Assembly: GCF_042885655.1 (NCBI RefSeq)
Contig: NZ_JBHVRO010000004.1
Span: 248,001-312,000 of the forward strand
DNA from: Psychrobacillus sp042885655
GTDB lineage: Bacteria > Bacillota > Bacilli > Bacillales_A > Planococcaceae
DNA: 64,000 nt
Direction of reading: 5' to 3'
In this document: piece by piece, positions 17,707 to 26,678 of the stretch
Numbering within the stretch: position 1 is the stretch's first letter
Layout: each line of letters starts with the position of its first letter
Made by a program: the position numbers and the translations under genes
Notes under the pieces: model-generated
What the model was told of the DNA's origin: nothing
The model's input: the letters and a program-made list of their open reading frames with translations, nothing else
Databases searched by the model: none

Positions 17707-17973
17707 TGCGATTGTATAATAAGCAATGAAGAGAACGAGAACAACTAGTGCGTTTAAGAGATTATATTTCGTTCTGGAAATTTTTTGATCGAATTTGTCG
17801 GATTTTTTTATTAATGAAATACATAGGTAAGTGATAAAAATTGCTAGAAATAGTGCGAAAATCGGAGGCATTGCATATATTCTTGCATTGATAAAATGAA
17901 CTAGGATGATAGCAATAGCCATCGCTACACCATATGCTACTTTTCTCAAAGTTGGTTCTCTCAATATGTTCAA
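17701..17973 (-). CDS. Small hypothetical membrane protein
   Basis: A 90-residue protein with three predicted spans (about residues 12-30, 35-55 and 72-88) separated by a basic loop (KKSDKFDQKISR). It has no cysteines or recognisable motif. It ends inside the terminator of the preceding convergent operon and begins with an ATG after a TAGGAGTTG-type ribosome site. I do not recognise the family. Confidence 0.65.
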   Translation of the reverse strand: MNILREPTLRKVAYGVAMAIAIILVHFINARIYAMPPIFALFLAIFITYLCISLIKKSDKFDQKISRTKYNLLNALVVLVLFIAYYTIAK

Positions 17974-18036
17974 CTCCTATTATAATTAACTAAAATTATT
18001 TTTGGCTATTTAGACGAGACGTCACTTATAAAAAAC

Positions 18037-18074
18037 GCCTGTTTCTCACATGAATAATATTGCAAGAAACAGGC
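18037..18074 (-). terminator. Rho-independent terminator of the methyltransferase gene
   Basis: GCCTGTTTCT and AGAAACAGGC form a perfect 10-bp stem; on the minus strand a T-run follows. Confidence 0.8.
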
Positions 18075-18084
18075 ACTTGTGTGA

Positions 18085-19245
18085 TCATAAATAGTCTTTT
18101 AGTTCATTCTCCAAAAATGGATTTGCGTTTAACATTTGTTTAAAATGATTATACTTTTCGAATTGTTCAGCTGTTGGCTTTTTCCCATTTCTGTAAGCAC
18201 GTATCAAAATGTTCTTTGGGGTGTTTTCCATGTCGATAAATTCGACTAGTTGTGCTTCATAGCCAACCAAATTTAGAATTTCAGCTCGGATGGAATCAGT
18301 TGCAAGTGCTGCAAAACGTTCTTTAATAAGTCCATGCTTCAACATAATGTCAAGCCCTGGTGCATTTAGCTGGGCATTTAGTTCGTGCTGACAGCAAGGA
18401 ACGCTTAATATTACACTTGCTCCCCATTTGACTGCGCGTGCAAGAGCCATATCTGTCGCTACATCGCAAGCGTGCAGGGTGACTACCATATCCACAGTTG
18501 TTTCATCGTTGTAATCATTAATATCTCCAACTAAAAATTCAAGCTGATCATAGCCTAAATCATTTGCAATCATCGCACATTCCTCGATAACTTCTTTTTT
18601 CAAATCAAGTCCGGTTACACGAATATCGATTCCCTTTTCGATTTTTAAATAATGATAAAGTGCGAATGTTAAATATGATTTCCCAGATCCGAAATCAAGA
18701 ATTCGAACAGGTTTTCCTTTTGGTAAGTAAGCAAGTGCATCGTCAATAAACTCCACAAAACGATTAATTTGCTTAAATTTATCATACTTTTGCTTCTTTA
18801 CTTTACCTTCAGCTGTTTGTACACCTAAACGAATAAGAAAAGGATAAGGTGTATCTTCGTCTAAAAGATAGTTCTTTTTCCGATTATGAGATAAGTTCAC
18901 TGTTTTTGAAGAGGCAGTTTTTTCCGATTTCCACATAACTTTGTTTTTCTTGGAAAGCTGGACTTGTACTTTTTCTGTTATGAAATCTGCATGCATTTGA
19001 CGGTATTGATCAAATAGCTTTTCCAATGACTCTGCAAAGTTTTCTATTGGAATATTCTCATGTTTTAAAACACGTTCGTATTGATATTCTATTTGGATAT
19101 GATACATATTTTTTATTTCAATCGGTTTTAGCTTTACTCGCTTTATTTCATTAGATTTTGCACGTGGTTGGCTAATCGTTGCAGAAATTAATTGCTTACT
19201 TAAAGCTTGTTCGATTATATATTCTTTCATTTCTTGAAATTCCAT
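18085..19245 (-). CDS. SAM-dependent methyltransferase (METTL25-like, Methyltransf_32)
   Basis: A protein of about 386 residues. The N-terminal half is a basic domain of unknown role; the C-terminal half has the Rossmann motif LDFGSGKSYLTFALY, the acidic VTGLDLK loop, and VTLHACDVATD followed by SVPCCQHELN, the set typical of the METTL25/Methyltransf_32 group thought to act on RNA. The target is unknown. The frame is open to an ATG at 19275, but ATG 19245 is preferred because AAGAAGGCGG lies just before it and nothing similar precedes 19275. Confidence 0.82.
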   Translation of the reverse strand: MEFQEMKEYIIEQALSKQLISATISQPRAKSNEIKRVKLKPIEIKNMYHIQIEYQYERVLKHENIPIENFAESLEKLFDQYRQMHADFITEKVQVQLSKKNKVMWKSEKTASSKTVNLSHNRKKNYLLDEDTPYPFLIRLGVQTAEGKVKKQKYDKFKQINRFVEFIDDALAYLPKGKPVRILDFGSGKSYLTFALYHYLKIEKGIDIRVTGLDLKKEVIEECAMIANDLGYDQLEFLVGDINDYNDETTVDMVVTLHACDVATDMALARAVKWGASVILSVPCCQHELNAQLNAPGLDIMLKHGLIKERFAALATDSIRAEILNLVGYEAQLVEFIDMENTPKNILIRAYRNGKKPTAEQFEKYNHFKQMLNANPFLENELKDYL

Positions 19246-19335
19246 AAAATCCGCCTTCTTTTTCTTAAGATACATGGGATTAGTGTATCACAACTACAAG
19301 ATTCTAGGTTAGTTGGAAAATACAATAAACGGAAT

Positions 19336-20721
19336 CTATTTCCTCTCAACATAAGTTAATGTTTTTCCTGTCCAACCAAACAATATAGTAAGTATCGGAC
19401 TAAGCAGGCAGAAAAATGCAAATGGCAAATAGTCGATCGTTGATACTGCTAATACTTTAGTGATAAATATTCCACAGACACTCCAAGGTACAAGTGGATT
19501 AACGACTGTACCAGCATCTTCCATCACACGCGCTAAGTTTTTATTTGTTAACCCAACTTTTTGAAATTGTGCTTGGAATGTTTCTCCTGTTAATAAAATG
19601 GATAAATATTGCTCACCTATTAATGTGTTCACTCCAATTGCAGTAAACGCAGCTGCAGTAATGACAGACCCTACACTTTTTAATAAGCTCTCCACTTTCA
19701 ACAGAAGACTTTGCACGATACCAAGTGTGAATAAAAGTCCACCCATGCTTAAAGCAAGTATTACAAGTGATATGGTGAACATCATACTATTCATACCACC
19801 ACGTGTAAGCAGCGAATCAACTACTTCAATTCCTGTTTGAGATGTATAACCGCTAAATAATATGTTTAGCACTTCTCCTAAGGCATAATGGTGATGGAAA
19901 TATGAAACGATTATACCGGCAATGGAAGTTAAAGCAAGTGCAATAATAGCAGATACCTTTTTAAAAGAAAGGAAGACGAGTAAAGCAAGTGGTAGTAGGG
20001 TGTACCAATGGATCAATCCTGTTTGCAAGAGTCCTTCTTGAAAGGTATTTATTTGATCAATATTTTGTATTTCATTATTAGGTGACAAAATACAGTATCC
20101 AACAAGCGAAATGAAGAATGCGGGGATTGTAGTCCAACCCATATTACGAATGTGTTCAAATAAATCTACATGTACGATTGCTGATGCAAGACTTGTCGTA
20201 TCAGATAAAGGTGACATTTTATCGCCAAAAAAAGCACCCGAAACAATTGCCCCAGTAGTAATAGCTAAAGAAATATCCAAAGCGCTTGCCATTCCAACAA
20301 ATGCAACCCCAACTGTTGCGACCGTTGTTAAGGAACTTCCGATTGATAAACCAATAATACATGTCACAACAAATGCTATAGCATAGAAAAAGTGAGGAGA
20401 GATAAACTGAAACCCTAAGTAAATAAGCGTTGGAATTGTTCCGCTCATCATCCAGCTACTAATTAAAATTCCAATAAAGAAAAATATGAAAATTGCTCCA
20501 AGCCCAGCACTCGAGCCTTCAACCAGTCCTTCTTCTAACTTTTTGTAAGGTACTTTTTTACATAGACCATACGTGATAAGCAATACAATGGCTAACAAAA
20601 TGGGCATATGGGGAACGGCATCAAATTTGATAATACAAACTGCCATTATGGTAATAATCGATAAAATTAGTAATGCTGCCTCCATAAATGAAGGAGTTAT
20701 CGTCGATCGAATACGAAACAT
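19336..20721 (-). CDS. nhaC: NhaC-family Na+/H+ antiporter
   Basis: A 461-residue protein with about 11-12 membrane spans. The conserved NhaC blocks SSLTTVATVGVAFVGMA and SGAFFGDKMSPLSDTTSLAS (about residues 130-180) and the late VNPLVPWSVCGIF are present. It exports sodium against protons and supports pH and salt homeostasis; related members also act as malate/lactate-sodium antiporters, so the exact substrate is an inference. Confidence 0.88.
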   Translation of the reverse strand: MFRIRSTITPSFMEAALLILSIITIMAVCIIKFDAVPHMPILLAIVLLITYGLCKKVPYKKLEEGLVEGSSAGLGAIFIFFFIGILISSWMMSGTIPTLIYLGFQFISPHFFYAIAFVVTCIIGLSIGSSLTTVATVGVAFVGMASALDISLAITTGAIVSGAFFGDKMSPLSDTTSLASAIVHVDLFEHIRNMGWTTIPAFFISLVGYCILSPNNEIQNIDQINTFQEGLLQTGLIHWYTLLPLALLVFLSFKKVSAIIALALTSIAGIIVSYFHHHYALGEVLNILFSGYTSQTGIEVVDSLLTRGGMNSMMFTISLVILALSMGGLLFTLGIVQSLLLKVESLLKSVGSVITAAAFTAIGVNTLIGEQYLSILLTGETFQAQFQKVGLTNKNLARVMEDAGTVVNPLVPWSVCGIFITKVLAVSTIDYLPFAFFCLLSPILTILFGWTGKTLTYVERK

Positions 20722-20857
20722 AGTATTTCCTCCTAGGTTATTATTAAACTTTTACTTTCGCGATTCAACGCTTCAAAGTACTAAAGTAATTAGGATTTTA
20801 CCATGTCCCAGAGATCTGTCAATTGGTAGAGGAAAAGTCTATTTCCTCTGAATTTTG

Positions 20858-20866
20858 TGATAGAAT
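20858..20866 (+). promoter_or_regulatory. Extended -10 promoter of the VOC-hflX leader
   Basis: TGATAGAAT fits TGn-TATAAT closely; the -35 (TCTATT) is weak. Transcription would start near 20873, giving a leader of about 158 bases before the VOC gene. Confidence 0.5.
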
Positions 20867-20906
20867 AAAAGGAAAGATACTAACATTCAAAAGGGCAGAT
20901 TTGTTT

Positions 20907-20990
20907 GTGTCGAAAGGATAATATGCAATCGACACATTTCCCGGGAAATTGTCAAAAGAGGTGGCAGTTCTTCATCGTCACCTCTTTTTG
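20907..20990 (+). promoter_or_regulatory. Candidate attenuator in the VOC-hflX leader
   Basis: Hairpin 1: GTGTCGA (20907-20913) with TCGACAC (20929-20935), its loop holding an AAAGGA ribosome site and an ATG. Then a palindrome TTTCCCGGGAAA (20937-20948). Then an intrinsic terminator: AAAGAGGTG (20955-20963) with CACCTCTTT (20979-20987) and a T-run, placed 40 bases before the first gene. A terminator between promoter and gene, with a translatable ORF across it, is the layout of ribosome-controlled attenuation. Confidence 0.65.
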
Positions 20991-21012
20991 TTTCAGGAAA
21001 GATCATACATAA
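20923..21012 (+). CDS. Candidate leader peptide (29 residues)
   Basis: ATG 20923 with AAAGGA 5 bases upstream; the frame starts MQSTHFPGNC, runs through the terminator stem (KRWQFFIVTS) and stops with TAA at 21010, 18 bases before the VOC gene. The start region lies in the loop of a 7-bp hairpin. The ORF would let a translating or stalled ribosome alter terminator formation. No known leader peptide is recognised. Confidence 0.5.
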   Translation: MQSTHFPGNCQKRWQFFIVTSFCFRKDHT

Positions 21013-21030
21013 TATGAAATGAGGTAAATC

Positions 21031-21774
21031 ATGTATTTAGATCATATTGTTCATCATGTAACTAAAACACCAAAAGAGGTAGCTGAGGATTGGTACGAAA
21101 AAAGATTCCACGCAGTAGTTGGAGGTCAGCATACTCACTGGGGTACATATAATGCTCTTCTATATACAAAAAATAGCTATATTGAATGGTTGGCATTAGA
21201 GCATGAAGAAGTTGCAGCCAAATCCAATCACCCATTAATCGATTTATTCCTACATGATTTGAAAACAGGGCCGGGTTTTGGGACAATATGTATCAGGACT
21301 TCATCAATTGACGAACTATGCTTGAAACTTGAAGAAAAAGGTATAGAAACATCGGGAGTTTTACATGCTGAAAGAAAATTAACAAGTGGCTTAGTGCGTA
21401 AGTGGAAAATGCTTTTTGTAAAAGAGGAAGTAAGTGAAGCACTTCCAACTCCATTCTTTATAGAGTGGGAAAAAAGTGATAACGAGCGCTACAATTTACT
21501 TCAAAAAGAGGGTACTATCGATGAAAGCAATCTAAAATTGTCCATAAATGCTTGTGAATTTCATGTAGTAAATCCAAGGGAAGTAATGGACAAGTGGAAA
21601 AAGTACTTTGATTTAAAGGAACATGATGACCAGACATTACTTTTATCAAATACTCATTTAGTATTCAAAAGGTTAGAGGACGGAACGAAAGAGCGACTTA
21701 GAAGTATTCATATTAGTGGGTCTGCTATAGAAGAAGTTATTATATATGAACAAGCAACTTATTGCTTTTGTTAA
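21031..21774 (+). CDS. VOC / glyoxalase-like domain protein
   Basis: A 247-residue protein of the vicinal-oxygen-chelate fold (glyoxalase-like domain family). It begins with the beta-strand YLDHIVHHV, a typical first metal-ligand strand, and has the internal duplication expected for the fold. Substrate is unknown. It overlaps hflX and shares its attenuator-like leader, which hints at a role alongside ribosome rescue or drug response; that link is inference. ATG 21031 follows ATGAGGT. Confidence 0.75.
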   Translation: MYLDHIVHHVTKTPKEVAEDWYEKRFHAVVGGQHTHWGTYNALLYTKNSYIEWLALEHEEVAAKSNHPLIDLFLHDLKTGPGFGTICIRTSSIDELCLKLEEKGIETSGVLHAERKLTSGLVRKWKMLFVKEEVSEALPTPFFIEWEKSDNERYNLLQKEGTIDESNLKLSINACEFHVVNPREVMDKWKKYFDLKEHDDQTLLLSNTHLVFKRLEDGTKERLRSIHISGSAIEEVIIYEQATYCFC

Positions 21775-21788
21775 GAGGGGGAAGCATT

Positions 21789-23060
21789 TTGGAAGAATTA
21801 ATAGAAAAGGCCATCGTTGTGGCAGTCAATTTGCAACATGATGAGCATTTTGAATATGGATTAGAGGAATTACACAACTTAGCAGAAGCGTTAAATGTAG
21901 AAGTTGTTGGAGAAGTTACGCAAAATTTAAATAGAGTTACCTCATCCCATTATGTTGGGACTGGAAAAGTAGAAGAAATTAAAAATTTCTACGAGGAAGC
22001 AGGTGCAAACCTCATAATATTTAATGACGAATTATCTCCATCTCAAATTCGAAATTTGGAAAGAGATTTAGATTGCAAAGTTATAGACCGAACTATGCTT
22101 ATTTTAGATATTTTCGCACGACGAGCAAAATCAAACGAAGCACAAATGCAAGTAGAATTAGCTCAGCTTCAATACATGTTACCTCGATTAGTAGGACTTC
22201 GTGCATCACTTGGCAGACAAGGCGGAGGAACAGGCGGCGGATTTAAAAACCGTGGTGCAGGGGAAACGAAGCTAGAACTAGATAGACGTAAGATTGAAGA
22301 CCAAATTGCTAAACTAAAACGTGAACTCGAGCATGTAAAATATCAACGAGAAACGCAACGTAAACAGCGTAAGAAAAACGCTATTCCGGTTGTTTCTTTA
22401 GTTGGGTATACGAATGCTGGTAAATCGACGATTATGAATCAATTTCTCAATAAAGTTGGGCAAGTAGAATCGAAGCAAGTATTTGAAAAGGACATGCTTT
22501 TCGCTACCCTTGAAACTTCTGTTAGACAAATAAAATTATCCGATCAAAAAGAGTTTTTATTAACCGACACAGTTGGATTCGTTAGTAAGCTTCCGCATCA
22601 TCTAGTAAAAGCTTTCCGCTCAACTTTAGAAGAAGCACGTGATGCAAATTTACTTCTACATGTTGTGGATGTTTCGAACGACGAACATCGATACATGATG
22701 GACGTAACAAATGAAACCTTGTTAGCTGTTGGAGTAGAAGATGTTCCTACTGTTTTTGTATACAATAAATCAGATCTTGCAGAAATGAAGTACCCACATG
22801 TTGCAGGGAAAAATATTTGGATTTCTGCAAAAGAGGGTGCAGGACTAGATGAACTGCTAGAAATCATTAAAAAGCATATTTTCTCCGATTACCTACAATG
22901 CTCCATGCTCGTACCTTTTGATAGAGGGGATATCGTGTCCTATTTAAATGAGTACGCATCAGTGAAATCAACTTCGTATGAAGAAGAAGGTACGCTTGTT
23001 AAAGTGGAATTGAAAAAAGCTGATTATGATCGGTTTCAAGAATTTATATTTGTTCAATAA
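21789..23060 (+). CDS. hflX: GTPase HflX
   Basis: A 423-residue GTPase with N-terminal HflX domain (GTGKVEEI, then GGGTGGGFKNRGAGETKLE near residue 155), a basic coiled coil, and the G domain: GYTNAGKST (about 206), DTVGFVSKLPHHLVKAFRST, and NKSD. HflX binds the 50S subunit and splits stalled ribosomes; some Gram-positive homologues give macrolide or lincosamide resistance and are induced by attenuation. TTG 21789 is chosen because AGAGGGGG lies 7 bases upstream; the gene starts right after the VOC stop. Confidence 0.93.
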   Translation: MEELIEKAIVVAVNLQHDEHFEYGLEELHNLAEALNVEVVGEVTQNLNRVTSSHYVGTGKVEEIKNFYEEAGANLIIFNDELSPSQIRNLERDLDCKVIDRTMLILDIFARRAKSNEAQMQVELAQLQYMLPRLVGLRASLGRQGGGTGGGFKNRGAGETKLELDRRKIEDQIAKLKRELEHVKYQRETQRKQRKKNAIPVVSLVGYTNAGKSTIMNQFLNKVGQVESKQVFEKDMLFATLETSVRQIKLSDQKEFLLTDTVGFVSKLPHHLVKAFRSTLEEARDANLLLHVVDVSNDEHRYMMDVTNETLLAVGVEDVPTVFVYNKSDLAEMKYPHVAGKNIWISAKEGAGLDELLEIIKKHIFSDYLQCSMLVPFDRGDIVSYLNEYASVKSTSYEEEGTLVKVELKKADYDRFQEFIFVQ

Positions 23061-23069
23061 CTAAAAGGG

Positions 23070-23120
23070 ACTATTCAAACGGTAGGATAAGTACTTCCGA
23101 CTATTTGGATAGTCTTTTAT
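23070..23120 (+). terminator. Rho-independent terminator after hflX
   Basis: GACTATTCAAA pairs with TTTGGATAGTC (one G-T), followed by TTTTATTATT. Confidence 0.75.
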
Positions 23121-23195
23121 TATTCGTGAAAGCTTCTAATCGTTAAATGAGAAAACTAAGCATCAAGTGAGGGAAATACAAATTTAAAACAAAGT

Positions 23196-23230
23196 AAAAG
23201 CTGCTTCACACAATATGTGAAGCAGCTTTT
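23196..23230. terminator. Bidirectional terminator, hflX / ABC exporter
   Basis: AAAAGCTGCTTCACA and TGTGAAGCAGCTTTT are perfect inverted repeats of 15 bp; serves mainly the minus-strand exporter gene. Confidence 0.85.
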
Positions 23231-23235
23231 ACTAA

Positions 23236-24954
23236 TCAAACTTCTTGAAACTGTATATTATGCAATCTAGCGAAAATGCCATCTTGCGCAACTAATTCAT
23301 TATAAGTTCCATCTTCTGCGATTCCATCTTCTGTGACTACTATTACACGATCTGCATCACGTATAGTTGCTAAACGGTGAGCAATAATAAGTGTTGTACG
23401 ATTTTCTGCAAGCTCCATTAAGGATTGTTGAATGATCTTTTCTGTTTCAGTATCGAGAGCTGAAGTGGCCTCGTCCAAAATTAATATCGGTGGATTTTTC
23501 AAGAACATGCGAGCGATTGCTAAACGCTGCTTTTGTCCGCCAGATAATTTAAGTCCGCGTTCACCAATTTGTGTATTGTATCCATCTGGAAGTGACGCTA
23601 TGAAACCTTCTAAGTGCGCTTTTTTCGCTGCATCTTGAATTTCTTCTTTGGAAGCGTCTTTTTTACCATATGCAATATTCTCACGAACAGTACCTGTAAA
23701 TAAAAACACATCTTGCTGCACTATCCCAATTTGAGAACGTAATGACTCCATTGTCACATCTCTTATATTTAATCCGTCAATCGTTATAGCACCTGCATTT
23801 ACATCATAAAAACGAGGGATGAGTGAGCAGATAGTCGTTTTCCCGGCTCCTGATGGACCTACAAATGCAACTGTTTCACCAGCTTTTACTAATAAGTTAA
23901 TATCCTCTAAGACAGACTTGTGCTCATCGTATCTAAAGTTAACATTCTCGAATTCAATATTTCCATTTAAGTGAGATACATTTAGAGCATTTGGGCTATC
24001 TTGTATATCAGGATCCTGCTCCATGAGTTCCAAAAATCGTTTAAATCCTGCCATCCCTTTAGGATATAACTCAAGAAGTGCTGTTATTTTATCAACCGGC
24101 TTTATTAACACATTAACATAGAGAATAAAACTCACAAGCTCTCCTGTTGATAGTTTCCCTTTAACTGTAAACCATGCTCCTACTACAAGCACGACCAATG
24201 TCACAAGGCGAGTCATCATATAGATGCTCGAATGTGTTCCTGCCATTACCTTATAAGCTACTAGCTTGGCAATACGGAATTGTCCGTTATCTTTTTGAAA
24301 GCGAGCAATTTCAAACTTTTCGTTTGTAAATGATTGCACAACGCGTACACCAGACACACTGTCTTCGACTCGGGCATTAACGTCTGCAATTTTACCGTAC
24401 ATGTTTTTCCATGCTTTATTCATCATAATGTTTCCATATGTTGCAACAAACGCTAAGAACGGCACCATAATAATTGCAATAAGTGCAAGCTCCGGATTGA
24501 TATGGAACATAATAGCAAAAGCACCGATGAGTGTCATAATGGCGATGAATAAATCCTCTGGCCCATGGTGAGCAAGTTCGCCAATGTCAAATAAGTCATT
24601 CGTAATTCTACTCATAATATGACCGGTCTTCGTGTTATCAAAAAAACGGAACGATTGTCGTTGTACATGATTGAATAATTGCTGCCTCATGTCTGTTTCA
24701 ATATTAATGCCTAGTTTATGACCTAAATAACTTACAACATAATTGAGAAAAGTACTTAACATATAAACTAACAATAGCAAGATACTTATCTTTACAATCA
24801 TATTCCAATCACCAGTAGGTAATAATTTATCAATAAACCATTGAACTGCAACAGGAAACGCAAGCTCTAAAATTGCAACGAATACAGCGCTACTAAAATC
24901 GATGATGAATAATCGTTTATGTGGTTTATAAAATGAAAAAAACTTTTTTAACAC
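23236..24954 (-). CDS. ABC exporter, fused permease/ATPase
   Basis: A 572-residue half-transporter of the Sav1866/MsbA type: six membrane spans (residues 1-320) and a C-terminal ATPase with Walker A GPSGAGKTT, signature LSGGQKQR and Walker B ILILDEATSALD, plus the x-loop-like TQIGERG. It works as a homodimer or with a partner to export drugs, lipids or peptides. No partner gene is adjacent, so a homodimer is likely. Substrate unknown. Confidence 0.92.
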   Translation of the reverse strand: MLKKFFSFYKPHKRLFIIDFSSAVFVAILELAFPVAVQWFIDKLLPTGDWNMIVKISILLLLVYMLSTFLNYVVSYLGHKLGINIETDMRQQLFNHVQRQSFRFFDNTKTGHIMSRITNDLFDIGELAHHGPEDLFIAIMTLIGAFAIMFHINPELALIAIIMVPFLAFVATYGNIMMNKAWKNMYGKIADVNARVEDSVSGVRVVQSFTNEKFEIARFQKDNGQFRIAKLVAYKVMAGTHSSIYMMTRLVTLVVLVVGAWFTVKGKLSTGELVSFILYVNVLIKPVDKITALLELYPKGMAGFKRFLELMEQDPDIQDSPNALNVSHLNGNIEFENVNFRYDEHKSVLEDINLLVKAGETVAFVGPSGAGKTTICSLIPRFYDVNAGAITIDGLNIRDVTMESLRSQIGIVQQDVFLFTGTVRENIAYGKKDASKEEIQDAAKKAHLEGFIASLPDGYNTQIGERGLKLSGGQKQRLAIARMFLKNPPILILDEATSALDTETEKIIQQSLMELAENRTTLIIAHRLATIRDADRVIVVTEDGIAEDGTYNELVAQDGIFARLHNIQFQEV

Positions 24955-25060
24955 AAAATCTACTCCTTTCCTGTGTCATAACGACTATTATACCGAAAAA
25001 CTTCAAAAGTCGAAATATATCAAATTTTTTCCTTAGTGAATATTTCAAATTGAATGTTTT

Positions 25061-25089
25061 TTGACATAGAAAAAAGGGAAAGATATAAT
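25061..25089 (+). promoter_or_regulatory. Consensus sigma-A promoter of dtpT
   Basis: TTGACA, 17 bases, TATAAT: a perfect housekeeping promoter 29 bases before the start codon. Confidence 0.9.
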
Positions 25090-25117
25090 ATGTTACATTT
25101 AGAAAAGAGGTAGGATC

Positions 25118-26605
25118 ATGGCTACAAAAAAAGAAATAGTCCAATCGGTGCCGCAAAAAGGATTCTTCGGACACCCGAAAGGCTTATCGTCACTATTTTT
25201 CACTGAGTTTTGGGAGCGCTTTTCTTATTATGGAATGCGCGCAATTCTTATTTATTATATGTACTATGAAGTGACGCAAGGTGGATTAGGTATTGATAAA
25301 ACCACTGCCAATTCAATCATGGCTGTATATGGGTCACTTGTTTATATGTCTGGAATAATTGGTGGCTGGATAGCAGATAGATTGTTTGGAACTACTAAAA
25401 CGGTATTTTTCGGTGGTCTCCTAATAATGTGTGGACATATCGCTTTGTCATTTCCTGGTGGGATGACTCCGTTATTTATTTCAATGGCTTTAATCATTAT
25501 AGGGTCTGGACTGTTAAAACCTAATATTTCAAGTATTATTGGAGATTTGTATTCAGAAGACGATGTACGTCGTGATTCAGGTTTTAGTATTTTTTATATG
25601 GGTATTAATGCAGGGGCTTTTATTGCACCTTTAGTAGTAGGAACGATTGGTCTTGATTATAATTTCCATTTAGGATTTGGGATTGCAGCTGTCGGTATGG
25701 CTCTTGGATTAATTGTCTTTTTAATCACAAAGAAAAAATATCTTGGTTTAGCAGGATCGTATGTACCAAACCCAATGTCGAAAGAAGAACGAAAAAAAGT
25801 TTTGACACGAATTGGTTTAGCGATTGTTGTAGTACTAATAGTTGGGTTCATTTTAGTCCAACAGGGTATTATGACAATTGATGTTTTTACGATGACGGTT
25901 TCTATTCTAGGTATTGTTATACCGACGCTCTATTTTATCGTGATGTATAGAAGTGGCAAAACTTCTGCCGATGAAAAGTCAAGATTGCTTGCTTATATTC
26001 CTTTATTTATAGCGGCCATGATGTTCTGGGCTATTCAAGAGCAAGGATCAAATATTTTAGCTTTATATGCAGATGAACGGGTGAACTTAATGATCGGTTC
26101 ATTTAAAATTTCACCAGCATGGTTCCAATCATTGAATCCTTTATTTATTATTGCATTAGCGCCTGTCTTTGCATGGTTATGGGTGAAACTGGGGAATAGA
26201 CAACCATCTACACCTAGAAAATTTGCATACGGACTATTCTTTGCAGGTATGTCATTTATTGTCATGATAATTCCTGCGTATTTAAATGGTACTGAAACGC
26301 TTGTTAATCCGTTTTGGCTTGTGTTGAGTTTCTTCTTAGTTGTTCTTGGAGAGTTACTACTGTCGCCAGTTGGTTTATCAGCAACAACAAAACTTGCTCC
26401 TGGTGCATTTGCAGCTCAAACAATGAGTTTATGGTTCTTAACGAATGCATCGGCTCAAGCGATTAATGCTCAAGTAGTAAAACTATATACGCCTGAAAAT
26501 GAGATTGTCTATTTCGGTGTAATCGGTGCTATAGCGCTTGTTTTAGGATTATTATTGTACTTTCTAACTCCGCTCATCCAAAAATACATGCGTGGAGTCC
26601 GCTAA
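25118..26605 (+). CDS. dtpT: POT-family di-/tripeptide transporter
   Basis: A 495-residue protein with about 14 spans. The ExxERFxYYG proton-coupling motif is visible as FTEFWERFSYYGMRA near residue 30, followed by the PTR2 signature region (GSGLLKPNISS). It imports short peptides with protons, as B. subtilis YclF does. Start ATG is preceded by AAAAGAGGTAGG and a consensus promoter, so expression is probably high and constitutive. Confidence 0.93.
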   Translation: MATKKEIVQSVPQKGFFGHPKGLSSLFFTEFWERFSYYGMRAILIYYMYYEVTQGGLGIDKTTANSIMAVYGSLVYMSGIIGGWIADRLFGTTKTVFFGGLLIMCGHIALSFPGGMTPLFISMALIIIGSGLLKPNISSIIGDLYSEDDVRRDSGFSIFYMGINAGAFIAPLVVGTIGLDYNFHLGFGIAAVGMALGLIVFLITKKKYLGLAGSYVPNPMSKEERKKVLTRIGLAIVVVLIVGFILVQQGIMTIDVFTMTVSILGIVIPTLYFIVMYRSGKTSADEKSRLLAYIPLFIAAMMFWAIQEQGSNILALYADERVNLMIGSFKISPAWFQSLNPLFIIALAPVFAWLWVKLGNRQPSTPRKFAYGLFFAGMSFIVMIIPAYLNGTETLVNPFWLVLSFFLVVLGELLLSPVGLSATTKLAPGAFAAQTMSLWFLTNASAQAINAQVVKLYTPENEIVYFGVIGAIALVLGLLLYFLTPLIQKYMRGVR

Positions 26606-26616
26606 TAGATAATAAA

Positions 26617-26643
26617 TGAAACTTTTCCGTAACCTTCCTCGTA
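26617..26643 (+). promoter_or_regulatory. ECF-type promoter before the DUF6612-like lipoprotein
   Basis: TGAAAC (26617-26622), 17 bases, CGTA (26640-26643). It matches the ECF consensus and places the lipoprotein under envelope-stress control. Confidence 0.65.
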
Positions 26644-26678
26644 AAGTTATTATCTGAAATGAAGGGATGATAAACGAG

